From Victivallales bacterium (GTDB lineage: Bacteria; Verrucomicrobiota; Lentisphaeria; Oligosphaerales; Oligosphaeraceae), in NCBI GenBank assembly GCA_017963875.1, contig JAGCTA010000264.1:1-9306 (forward strand): a DNA stretch of 9,306 nt, in the 5' to 3' direction. The position numbers were made by a program, and so were the translations under genes. This document shows positions 1 through 7,679 of this stretch, piece by piece. The notes under the pieces were generated by a model. The model made no database searches and was not told the DNA's origin. It saw only the letters and a list, made by a program, of their open reading frames with translations. How positions within the stretch are numbered: position 1 is the stretch's first letter; each line of letters starts with the position of its first letter.

Positions 1-2771
1 CCCATAGTACCTTTCTCACTTCTAGGACCTTCGAACTCCCGACGGGCGAATGGCACCACCTCGCATTCTCGTATGACGCACAAGGCTCCGCACGAATCTT
101 TCTAGACGGAGAAGCACTGGCCTCGGCCTACTACCCTGACCATGGCCCCATCGCCAACGGGACCAATCGTTTTACCATCGGTGACCGCGTCGGCAGCACC
201 CACAATAGTTTTCCTGGTCTCATCTCCCAAGTACGCTTCTGCTCACCGCTGGCAGAAGAATTCAAAGGCAGACCATTTTTTACAACCACGGCTGGCAGGA
301 CGGTCTTCTATCGCTTTGAGAAAGACAACAAAGCCACATTGAAACTAGTTAACGACAGTCCTGATAACCTGACTGAAATCCAGATTGAATACAATGGCCT
401 GGTTCTTCCCGAGGCGTATATCCCCCTGCTGAAGCCACGCGAATCCTTTGAAGTAAGAGCACCGCTCAATCTTTCCTTGAAGCCAGGAAACTACTCCCTC
501 CCTGCCAAGGTGCGCTTTATGAAGGATGGCAAGCCCTTTGAACTCGATGGCAACTGCGATTATACAATTCTTCCACGAGAAAACAAATTCATGCCTGTCG
601 TGATGTGGGGCACCGCCATCACCGAGCCGCTGAAAAAAATCGGCTTCACACATGACCTTCGCGGCATGGGCAACTACCTGGCCTCATGGGAGTCCGAAGA
701 AATCGTGGACCTCACAAAGGCAAACTCCGTACAGGACACATACGATATGCTCAACCAACGGATGAAGGAAGGCATCCACGTCTGCCTGACCACACGTCCA
801 GGCCCCTACCTCTCAAAAAAGTTTCCCGACGACCTTTCCCTGCATCGCGTCACCCGCAACGGCAAGCCCCAAAGCACCGACAATCTGGACGCATGCAACC
901 CCAAAGTCCTCGCCTACGGCTATCGCTTTGGGAAAAGTATCGGCGATGCCTTCGGGCGCTTTCCAATCTTCGATGCCGCACTCATTCACTCCGAAGTGCG
1001 CGACAGCACCGCCCTCTCCTTCCACGACTTCGAGGTCGAGGCTGCTGAAAAGGCCATCGGCGCCAAAATCCCCGAACAGATTATAGGGAAAAACGGCATC
1101 CCATACTCCCTGATCCCCTCCTTCCCACAAAACCATGTCATCCCCAGTGATGACCTCATACTCAAATTTTATTCATGGTTCTGGAAGGACGGCGATGGAT
1201 GGAACCTTCTCCACTCGGCTGTCAACCATGGTCTTAAAGACGGCATAAAGCCAACAGGCCGAACCGACTTCTGGACTTTCTTTGACCCTGCCGTGCGTGT
1301 ACCAAGCCTTTGGGGCAGCGGTGGCGACGTCGATTTCCTCTCACAGTGGACCTATTCCTATCCTGATGCCATCAAAATCGGTCAGGCTACCGATGAACTT
1401 TTCGCCATGGCGGAAGGCCGTCCAAACCAGGAGGTCATGAAAATGACACAGATCATTTGGTACAGAAGCGGTACCGCTCCGATAGACAAGATGCCTGCCG
1501 ATGAAAGCAAACGTGTACAATGGGAGCGGGATATTCCCGACGCACAATTCATCACCATCGCTCCCGACCATTTGAGCATCGCATTATGGAGCATGATCGC
1601 ACGCCCAGTCAAGGGCATCATGTATCACGGATGGGGCTCCCTTATGCCAAACATCGCCCGCACAAGTTACAAGCACACCAACGATGCAACCAAATACCGC
1701 CTTGCCAAACTCGTCCATGAGGTCATCCAGCCACTCGGACCAATGCTGTTGAACGTGCCTGACCACAAGACCGATGTAGCCATCCTGGAGAGTTTTGCCT
1801 CGCAGATGTACATGCAGTGTGGCTCCAATGGCTGGTCCAACAGTTGGGAGGCGGACATGCACCTGATTCTCCAGTGGGCTGGCTACCAGCCACGCATCAT
1901 CTACGACGAGACCATCCGCAAGAACGGTCTTGGAGACTACAAGGTGCTGGTCATGCCCAACTGCGGCGTGCTGACACAAGATGTCTATGACGAAATCAAA
2001 GCATTCCAAGCGCGAGGCGGCCTCATCGTCTCGGACGAGCACCTCTGCCCTGCCCTCACGCCTGACATCATCATCCCCGTCTTCAACCGCGAAGACCAAA
2101 AAGCACAGGAGAACAAGGCAGCCTTGCAGGCCATCTCACGAAAACTGCGCGAGGAATTGACGCCATTCTACCATGCCCCGTTCAAGACCAGCAACGAAGA
2201 CCTTGTCGCGCGCCTGCGCAAGTACAGCACCGCCGACTACCTCTTTGTCATCAACGACAAGCGCACATACGGCAACTATGTCGGCCAATACCGCAAGGTC
2301 ATGGAGGAAGGCCTTCCCAACGAAGGCACCGTCACCCTGGCCCGCAAGAAAGGTTTTGTCTACGACTTGACCACATCAAAGAAGGTCAGCGCCAAATACG
2401 CCGATGACAGCATCAGCTTCGAAACCGCCCTCGGGCCTGGCGACGGCAAGCTCTATCTCGTCACTGCATCGGAAATCGCGACAGTCACGGCTAACGCACC
2501 GACCAAGGCGGCACGCGGCAAAGATTTCGACGTCACCATCGATGTTCTTGGTCGCAATGGACGCAGTATCGACGCCATCATCCCGATGTCCGTCACCATC
2601 AAGGACCCATCTGGCAACATCGCCGAATTCAGCGGCTACCACGCCGCCGTCGACGGCAGGCTTACGCTCACGCTGAACATCGCCTCCAATGACGCAAGCG
2701 GCATCTGGACCATCGAGGTCAAGGAACTTGCATCTGGCATCGCCTGCAAGACGCAAGTCTCTGCGTTCTAG
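1..2771 (+). CDS. LamG-domain protein with a glycosidase-like TIM barrel, 5' end outside the window
   Basis: The frame is open from the first full codon at position 3, with no stop before 2771, so the gene begins upstream; the TTG at 339 is not its start. Codons 3-270 read as a LamG/concanavalin-A-like fold, with the typical pieces GEWHHLAFSYD, ARIFLDGE, RFTIGDRVGS and a closing GLISQVRF strand. A beta-sandwich linker (about 339-570) leads into a barrel-like region (about 590-1650) containing HSEVRD, whose Glu at 993-995 is a candidate acid/base. At 1941-2042, VLVMPNCGVLTQ...GGLIVSDE resembles the glutaminase-like (trimerisation) domain of GH42 beta-galactosidases. The C-terminus (about 2470-2768) is an Ig-like beta-sandwich of the MG2 kind (SVTIKDPSGN, SGIWTIEV). 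It is probably an extracytoplasmic carbohydrate-active enzyme; the N-terminal export signal is not visible. The GH family and substrate are inferred. It heads the group with the next gene 41 bp downstream. Confidence 0.85.
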   Translation, partial: HSTFLTSRTFELPTGEWHHLAFSYDAQGSARIFLDGEALASAYYPDHGPIANGTNRFTIGDRVGSTHNSFPGLISQVRFCSPLAEEFKGRPFFTTTAGRTVFYRFEKDNKATLKLVNDSPDNLTEIQIEYNGLVLPEAYIPLLKPRESFEVRAPLNLSLKPGNYSLPAKVRFMKDGKPFELDGNCDYTILPRENKFMPVVMWGTAITEPLKKIGFTHDLRGMGNYLASWESEEIVDLTKANSVQDTYDMLNQRMKEGIHVCLTTRPGPYLSKKFPDDLSLHRVTRNGKPQSTDNLDACNPKVLAYGYRFGKSIGDAFGRFPIFDAALIHSEVRDSTALSFHDFEVEAAEKAIGAKIPEQIIGKNGIPYSLIPSFPQNHVIPSDDLILKFYSWFWKDGDGWNLLHSAVNHGLKDGIKPTGRTDFWTFFDPAVRVPSLWGSGGDVDFLSQWTYSYPDAIKIGQATDELFAMAEGRPNQEVMKMTQIIWYRSGTAPIDKMPADESKRVQWERDIPDAQFITIAPDHLSIALWSMIARPVKGIMYHGWGSLMPNIARTSYKHTNDATKYRLAKLVHEVIQPLGPMLLNVPDHKTDVAILESFASQMYMQCGSNGWSNSWEADMHLILQWAGYQPRIIYDETIRKNGLGDYKVLVMPNCGVLTQDVYDEIKAFQARGGLIVSDEHLCPALTPDIIIPVFNREDQKAQENKAALQAISRKLREELTPFYHAPFKTSNEDLVARLRKYSTADYLFVINDKRTYGNYVGQYRKVMEEGLPNEGTVTLARKKGFVYDLTTSKKVSAKYADDSISFETALGPGDGKLYLVTASEIATVTANAPTKAARGKDFDVTIDVLGRNGRSIDAIIPMSVTIKDPSGNIAEFSGYHAAVDGRLTLTLNIASNDASGIWTIEVKELASGIACKTQVSAF

Positions 2772-2812
2772 ATTACAGGGGAACTGGAGAGAGGAAGAAG
2801 GGATTTATCCAA

Positions 2813-4864
2813 ATGCTTCAACTGACAAACGGACAAAGCGCTCTGCAATTGTCACCTGAAAACGGTGCGATTCTCTGTATGACCTCAAACGGCAAGGACC
2901 TGGCGGGAACCTCTGCGCGGGCTTTCCGTATCCGTCTTTTGACAGAAGACGGTGATTCAGAACAACTTGACGACAGTGATTTCGGCCAGTTCGCCTTTGA
3001 TGGGAAAGAGCTTCTCCATTGGAGCGACTGCCGAAAGCACCCAGGTTTGGAGATGTTTCTGAAAATCCGTTCGGCTGAAAACGGTTCGTTTCGATTCCGT
3101 CCGTCGCTGAAGGGAATCCCCGAAAACCTGCGACTGGAACTCGTTTCCGCGCCGCTTGTGGGTATCCCGCTGGATTCAGAGCTGTTGCTGCCACGTTCTG
3201 AAGGCGTGGTCTATAATCATTCAGGACTCATTGCGGATACATGGGACGAACACTTCACTTTCCCCGGATATTGCAATCACTATCCAGGGATGTGCCAGAT
3301 GCAGTTTCTGGCCGCATGGTCCGATAATGCAGGAATCTATTTCGCCGCAGACGATTACGGCCATGCGACCAAGTTTCTGTCGACCTCGCATCAGGCAGGC
3401 GATAAGGTCATCGAAGCACATATCGAATGCTGTTGCGGGACAAGTCATCCCGCAGCGGACTACGAATTGCCGTTTGACCTGATTCTGCGTCCGTTTTCAG
3501 GTGACTGGCAGCATGCCTGCGAAATCTATCGTGAATGGGTCGAACGCGACCCCGCAATCAAACGCGACGTTCCTCTTCCAAACTGGCGGGACGATTCTCC
3601 CGTCGTCATCATCTACCCTGTGCGCGGCGGTGGATCGATAACGGCTGCGATAAATCGCTTTATTCCGTATGAAAACACCTTCCCGCGCATTCAGGAACTG
3701 GCCAAGCAACTGAACTCCAGAGTGATGGTTCTCCTGATGCGTTGGGATCACAACGGCCCGTGGCTTCCGCCGTATTACTGGCCGCCAGTAGGCGGCGCGG
3801 AGTCGTTTCGGAAATTCCGTGACCTGCTCCACGGCGCGGGACATCTTCTGGGCGTGTATGGTTCGGGAACCTATTTCACAAGGAAAAGCCTGACCAACGA
3901 CTATTCTGGAGAGGACGTCTATCAGCGCGAACATCTGGAAGACGCCATGGTGGAGGGTCCTCATGGAGAAATCGAAAGGACCTTCCAGTCGCTTCGTGTC
4001 GGAACCGCTTTCTGCATCACGGAGGACGCAGGCAAACGGATCATGGCGGAGCAGACGATGATTCTTGCTCGCGAGCAGATTGATTTTTTCCAGATACTCG
4101 ACCAAAACCTTGGCGGGGCGCCGTTCCCCTGCTACAGCTCCAAACATCATCATCCATCCATTCCAGGCCGTGAGGGAACGGACGCCATGCGGGATTTCCT
4201 GCGGAAACTCAACGGCGAAATCCGCGCCAGCGGCAGCTCGATGCTCCTCGGCACGGAATGCGGCGCCGCAGGGCCTTTCATCGCTGATTTGCCGTTCAAT
4301 GACCTGCGCGCTCACTCATGTGAAAGCGACTGCGGAACGCCAGTCCCCGCCTATCAATATGTCTTCCATCGCCATCTCAACAACTTCTTCGGCAACAGTT
4401 GCATCGTTCCCAACCATACGGACAATGACTGCCTTCGCTTCCGCATTGCGCGGGGCTTCTGCGGTGGTTCCATGATGACCATCGTCCTGCGGGACAGCGG
4501 CGAAATCGACTGGGGCGCCTCGGCTTGTGACTGGTCCGAACCTGCTCCGAATCAGAGGGATATCGTCACACTGGTCCGCAATCTCAATGAAACAAGACGG
4601 CGCTACCCCGAGTTTCTCCAGCAAGGCGACATGATACCGCAGCCCCTCATAGAATGCGGGACGAATCAGTTCACGACTCTTTCCTCGAGCGGAAAGCCCA
4701 AGACCGTTCCAGAGATTGTCTGCTCCGCATGGCGGGCTCCCGACGGACGTGAAGCGGCATTTTTCGTCAACTACATGACGACTGAAAAATCCTTCCGCCT
4801 TAACGGGAAAAACATCTCCGTCCCGCCTCTGACAGCAATCGCTATCTGTAACACAAAACCTTAA
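2813..4864 (+). CDS. DUF6259-like putative glycoside hydrolase
   Basis: A 683-residue protein without an evident signal peptide, so probably cytoplasmic. The ATG at 2813 follows an AAGGGA Shine-Dalgarno site (2798-2803) at normal spacing. The N-terminal third is a beta-sandwich opening with NGAILCMTSNGKDL, as in alpha-galactosidase-type (GH36-like) proteins and the DUF6259 family. From about residue 255 a TIM-barrel follows: VMVLLMRWDHNGPW (Asp312), GHLLGVYGSGTYF, FFQILDQN (Asp430) and LLGTECGAAG (Glu482). Asp430 and Glu482 lie at predicted strand ends and are candidate catalytic acids; that is inference. A small beta domain (about residues 610-683, AAFFVNYMTTEKSF) closes the protein, as in many retaining alpha-glycosidases. 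The DUF6259 name comes from recalled family features, not a search. It follows the LamG gene by 41 bp and precedes the dehydrogenase by 73 bp, which fits co-transcription for glycan breakdown. The substrate is unknown. Confidence 0.85.
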   Translation: MLQLTNGQSALQLSPENGAILCMTSNGKDLAGTSARAFRIRLLTEDGDSEQLDDSDFGQFAFDGKELLHWSDCRKHPGLEMFLKIRSAENGSFRFRPSLKGIPENLRLELVSAPLVGIPLDSELLLPRSEGVVYNHSGLIADTWDEHFTFPGYCNHYPGMCQMQFLAAWSDNAGIYFAADDYGHATKFLSTSHQAGDKVIEAHIECCCGTSHPAADYELPFDLILRPFSGDWQHACEIYREWVERDPAIKRDVPLPNWRDDSPVVIIYPVRGGGSITAAINRFIPYENTFPRIQELAKQLNSRVMVLLMRWDHNGPWLPPYYWPPVGGAESFRKFRDLLHGAGHLLGVYGSGTYFTRKSLTNDYSGEDVYQREHLEDAMVEGPHGEIERTFQSLRVGTAFCITEDAGKRIMAEQTMILAREQIDFFQILDQNLGGAPFPCYSSKHHHPSIPGREGTDAMRDFLRKLNGEIRASGSSMLLGTECGAAGPFIADLPFNDLRAHSCESDCGTPVPAYQYVFHRHLNNFFGNSCIVPNHTDNDCLRFRIARGFCGGSMMTIVLRDSGEIDWGASACDWSEPAPNQRDIVTLVRNLNETRRRYPEFLQQGDMIPQPLIECGTNQFTTLSSSGKPKTVPEIVCSAWRAPDGREAAFFVNYMTTEKSFRLNGKNISVPPLTAIAICNTKP

Positions 4865-4937
4865 TTCAGCAGGATTTGCGACGTCATCTCATTCAGTGTC
4901 CATAAATCACCTTTAACCAAATCCGGAGAAACCAAGC

Positions 4938-5984
4938 ATGATGCCAAGAACTTGCAAGGCGGCAGTCGTGACCAGCAAGGGAGAAGTTGTCTGTCACAAG
5001 ATGCCTGTTCCGTCGGTCAAGGACAATGAGGTGCTGGTGAAAGTCCACGCTTCGCTTATAAGCCCTGGAACAGAGATGAACATGGTCAGGTCGCGGCGCG
5101 AAAACCCCGCCCAAACAGGTGTCGAGATCGGTTTTGGATATTCCACTGCTGGTGAGATCGTAGCAGTGAAAGGCGATTGCAAGGGGCTCAAGCCAGGCAT
5201 GAGAGTCGCCTGCATGGGCGGTGGTGCAAAGCATGCCAGCTATAATTGCGTGCCAGTGAACCTGGTGGTGCCAATCCCTGACAAGCTCAGCTTTGAGGAG
5301 GCCGCATTCGCATCTCTCGCGGCGACCGCATTGCAGGCGGTGCATCGCACGGAACCACTGCTGGGTGAATATGGCATTGTGCTGGGACAGGGCATCGTCG
5401 GCAATCTGGCGGCACAGCTCTGCCAGCTCTCTGGCACAAGAATCCTTGCATGGGAGTCACTGTCATTCAGACGTTCCATAGCCAAGAAGTGCAATATACA
5501 GAAAACCGTGGATTTCCTGACGGAAGACGCCGTTCAGGCCTCCAGAAAGTTCGCCGCCCCATATGGAGTCGATTTCGCCATCATGGCCTTCGGCGGCAAT
5601 GCCGACAAGGCGTTCGACGATGTCCGCAAGTCAATGAAAGTGTCAGCGGATGGACATCAGATTGGGCGGATTACCGTGGTAGGAGGATGTCACTTCCGCT
5701 TTGACGGAGGTGCCAGTTCGGGAAACCTTGATGTGCGCTGCTCCAGCCGGACTGGCTGTGGATACCATGATCAGGCCTGGGAATATGGCAAAGACTATCC
5801 GCAGGGCTTTGTTCAGTTCACAAGTCAGCGCAACGCCTCGGAACTTGTTCAACTCATGCAGGAGAAACGCCTGAAGGTGCTGCCAATGATCACTCATCGA
5901 ATGGGCATTGAGGATGTTGGCCAGGCGGCGGAGTTGCTGTTGACACAACCGGACAAGGCCTTGGGCGTAATCCTGACAATGTAG
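4938..5984 (+). CDS. Zinc-less medium-chain dehydrogenase/reductase (MDR)
   Basis: A 348-residue oxidoreductase of the alcohol-dehydrogenase-like MDR superfamily, expected to be cytoplasmic. GGAGA at 4925-4929 sits 8 bases before the ATG at 4938 (a second ATG follows at once). A GroES-like domain spans about residues 1-130 and a Rossmann domain about 140-290. The Rossmann glycine motif is GQGIVG (150-155). Glu173 at the end of the second strand (ILAWES) suggests NAD rather than NADP. The catalytic zinc ligands are missing: the usual Cys is replaced in LISPGTE (40-46), the usual GHE by GYSTAGE (67-73), and the four-cysteine structural lobe is absent. The C-terminal TGCGYHDQAWEYGKDYPQGF resembles a conserved segment of sugar or cyclitol dehydrogenase-like MDR proteins. 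Its position after two glycosidase-like genes suggests oxidation of a released sugar; the true substrate is unknown. Many databases would label it 'zinc-binding' by similarity, which the residues do not support. Confidence 0.9.
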   Translation: MMPRTCKAAVVTSKGEVVCHKMPVPSVKDNEVLVKVHASLISPGTEMNMVRSRRENPAQTGVEIGFGYSTAGEIVAVKGDCKGLKPGMRVACMGGGAKHASYNCVPVNLVVPIPDKLSFEEAAFASLAATALQAVHRTEPLLGEYGIVLGQGIVGNLAAQLCQLSGTRILAWESLSFRRSIAKKCNIQKTVDFLTEDAVQASRKFAAPYGVDFAIMAFGGNADKAFDDVRKSMKVSADGHQIGRITVVGGCHFRFDGGASSGNLDVRCSSRTGCGYHDQAWEYGKDYPQGFVQFTSQRNASELVQLMQEKRLKVLPMITHRMGIEDVGQAAELLLTQPDKALGVILTM

Positions 5985-5987
5985 AAG

Positions 5988-6009
5988 CAAAAAGGCCCTT
6001 GCTTTTTTG
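5988..6009. terminator. Hairpin terminator between convergent genes
   Basis: The arms CAAAAAGGC and GCTTTTTTG pair over 9 bp (one G-U) around a CCTT loop, just after the dehydrogenase stop. It lies in the 59-bp gap between that gene and the convergent enolase-type gene. The stem is AT-rich, and the T-run is part of the stem arm rather than a long tail, so strength is uncertain. The pairing is better for plus-strand transcripts. Confidence 0.5.
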
Positions 6010-6043
6010 GCATGCATTCGCACAGGAAGAATCCCCGCGTGGC

Positions 6044-7332
6044 TTAATATCCAAAACCATTGCCTTGAATTGTCGCCAAGGAGACAATGCCGTTACGTCG
6101 TTCATACAGCCCTGGATGTCTTGACTCAAAGGGCTGTGACACCTGCGGATAGAATTGCGGGGCGTTGCATTCCACGCCCATGATCGTGCCGATATGCGCT
6201 GCAAGAAGCACATGGGGCACGGTCGCAAGCATCGGGTTGGTAAGGTCTTGCACCATAAGCTGCATGTTGTGGGCCTTCGCCCAGCAGGCTGAAAGCAGAG
6301 CGCCAGTCTGAGTCTTGCAGACCTTAAGGGCAACGCCGTTCCATCCGAGTTGGCATCCGAGGCGCACGAATTTCCAATCGTGCGCGCTTTCATCCATGAA
6401 CAACGGCTTGCGCCTGGAGCAGGAATGCACGTCAATCCTGTTCGTCTCGATGTCGTATGGAAATGGCTGCTCCACATACAGCAGCAAATCGAAGATTGAA
6501 GGATATTCGCTTTGGAGCGTGTCAAGGATTTGGTTCACGTATGAAGGCTCTCGCACCAGGCGGTTGAAGTCAGGTGATATGGAATGGCACTCGTATTCCA
6601 GGGCGATTTTTCCAACCGCGACCAGGCGGTCGAAGTCCCATTGCGGATTTCGACCTGTCAACTTGATTTTCAGGCATTTCAGGCCATCGCGTTCAATCCA
6701 CTTTTCCACAGTGAGGCGGGGTATCCATCCTGTGGTTCATCGCCAGTTCGCTGGTTTTCGCGGAGCAGGTCCTTTCCGCCGACAAGATGCCATACAGGCA
6801 ACGAATGTGGTACTTTTTCAACAAAGAAGTTCTGTGGAAACTTGCCTTGGAAAGCACTGTCATTGAAGAAGAATGACAGGTCATGCGCCATGTATTTGCC
6901 ATTATAGGTGCTGTATGTCGGTGCATTGTTGGCAATGCCGTAGGCATCATGGAGCGCTATGTCAAACGCAGAAGCGCATATCAGCGCCGCCAAAAGGGGC
7001 ATTTCCATTTTGTGTTGCAGGTTGAATCGCTGAAGCAGCACAGGCAATTTGTCAGTAAGGAACTTATATCCGATGAACATGGGATGCTCGGCGCCATTTG
7101 GGGGCTCTGGATACTCCGTCTCCAGCAGGCGACAGAACTCCATCATTGCGTTTTCCCTAAATGAGAAAGGCAAATCCGCAGGCCATGCCCAGGCCACCGA
7201 CAGCGGCGTCTCGCCTCTGCCGACAGCGCCGTATGCCTGCAAATCGACATGGGCAATCTGAATCGAGGTAATTGTTTCTGCTCCAAACTTCAGGGGCAGA
7301 CGCATCTTTACAGGTATGAACTTTATTTTCAT
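6044..7332 (-). pseudogene. Enolase-superfamily protein (mandelate racemase/muconate lactonizing enzyme type), split by a frameshift
   Basis: Two overlapping minus-strand frames, 7332-6679 and 6737-6044, make one enolase-superfamily protein of about 429 residues once one base is restored. Members abstract a proton alpha to a carboxylate, using a divalent metal in a barrel. The first frame holds the capping domain (MKIKFIPVKMRLPLKF onward, GRGETPL) and first barrel strand (SLPVWHLVGG). The second holds the active site in order: KIK (codons around 6670-6662), PDFN, YVEQP, FMDES and ALKVCK, matching the KxK...D-x-N...E...DE...K pattern of the muconate-lactonizing subgroup. The break falls in the helix before the KxK strand. 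One missing C in the CCCC at 6718-6721 would give GYPRLTVEKWIERDG. The ATG at 7332 is preferred over the TTG at 7341, as MKIKF is the usual beginning; no strong Shine-Dalgarno is seen. It could be a true pseudogene or a sequencing error. Dehydratase, epimerase or cycloisomerase activity cannot be told apart. Confidence 0.85.
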
Positions 7333-7409
7333 TGCTTTCAACAGCCATCCTATTCACTAAGCTATAGCACAGTGATTGAATTGAGGGAGTTTACAAAAGT
7401 GAAGACAAG

Positions 7410-7433
7410 AAAACTAGTGACGTCACTAGTTTT
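7410..7433. repeat. Perfect 24-bp palindrome, candidate operator or terminator
   Basis: The left half AAAACTAGTGAC is followed directly by its exact reverse complement, with no spacer. It lies 77 bp upstream of the enolase-type ATG on that gene's strand. The two-fold symmetry and half-sites repeated nearby suggest binding of a dimeric regulator. Alternatively, in RNA it can form a 10-bp hairpin with an ACGT loop and a U-rich arm, which could end transcripts in either direction. The sequence alone does not decide between these. Confidence 0.75.
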
Positions 7434-7472
7434 TGTTGGGAAAACATCGGAAAGTGACTGGATTATGTTTGG

Positions 7473-7497
7473 ACAAGGCATTACATTTATACCTTGT
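7473..7497. repeat. Short inverted repeat
   Basis: ACAAGG and CCTTGT are 6-bp inverted arms around a 13-base AT-rich loop, followed by a short T-run (7497-7500). It may be a weak terminator or chance. No gene end on the plus strand explains it. Confidence 0.3.
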
Positions 7498-7549
7498 TTT
7501 CACCCCAATTGTGACGAAGACGGAAGTGGGAAAAAAGGGTGGATCAGAC

Positions 7550-7571
7550 CGTCACTAATTCGTCACTAGTT
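7550..7571 (+). repeat. Tandem 11-bp repeat sharing the palindrome's half-site
   Basis: CGTCACTAATT is followed at once by CGTCACTAGTT, with one mismatch. The second copy plus the next two bases (7561-7573) is identical over 13 bp to the right half of the palindrome (7421-7433). With the two halves of the palindrome this makes four half-sites within about 165 bp, a pattern expected of a multi-site operator or a recombinase-binding region. Confidence 0.7.
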
Positions 7572-7637
7572 TTGCCTTTTTGCAGTAGCAACGTATACTC
7601 AAGCGTCGGGAAGCATGATGGAGAGAAATCTGACACG

Positions 7638-7655
7638 AAAAAAGTTCCGCAACTC
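7638..7655 (-). terminator. Possible terminator downstream of tRNA-Val
   Basis: On the minus strand, GAGTT-GCGG-AACTT forms a short 5-bp stem (one G-U pair) leading into a T-run, about 25 bases past the encoded CCA of the tRNA. The stem is weak, so this rests mainly on position and the T-run. Confidence 0.35.
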
Positions 7656-7679
7656 ACTGAAGCCACGGGATATAAAATA

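Larger units (their letters stand above)
7333..7679. other. Non-coding, AT-richer intergenic region with repeats and hairpins
   Basis: No convincing gene is found here; open frames crossing it are antisense to the tRNA or the enolase-type gene and resemble no family. It should hold the upstream control region of the minus-strand enolase-type gene and the 3' flank of the tRNA. It contains a perfect 24-bp palindrome, a tandem pair of its half-site, and a weaker hairpin at 7473-7497 (ACAAGG, 13-base loop, CCTTGT, then TTT). I could not assign a convincing -35/-10 promoter. Confidence 0.6.

Noticed and set aside
1584..2099. Long minus-strand open frame of 171 codons
   Set aside because: It lies wholly antisense to the glycosidase-like gene, whose frame carries domain motifs; the antisense product resembles no family and is a codon-bias shadow.
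3497..4315. Minus-strand open frame of 272 codons opposite the DUF6259-like gene
   Set aside because: The plus-strand frame has a Shine-Dalgarno site and conserved barrel motifs; the antisense protein shows no recognisable domain.
5890..6525. Minus-strand open frame of 211 codons overlapping the enolase-type gene
   Set aside because: It is the neighbouring frame of the enolase-type barrel, whose catalytic motifs lie in the other frame; the product is Ser/Arg/Cys-rich with no domain.
6679..6737. Programmed -1 frameshift in the enolase-type gene
   Set aside because: No X XXY YYZ slippery site or clear downstream stem is seen in the overlap; a base loss in the C-run is simpler.
7410..7433. The centre TGACGTCA matches the eukaryotic cAMP-response element
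   Set aside because: The gene structure and tRNA are bacterial, so the match is coincidental to the larger palindrome.
7249..7569. Plus-strand open frame of 106 codons across the intergenic spacer
   Set aside because: Half is antisense to the enolase-type gene and half runs through the palindrome; there is no domain or convincing ribosome site.
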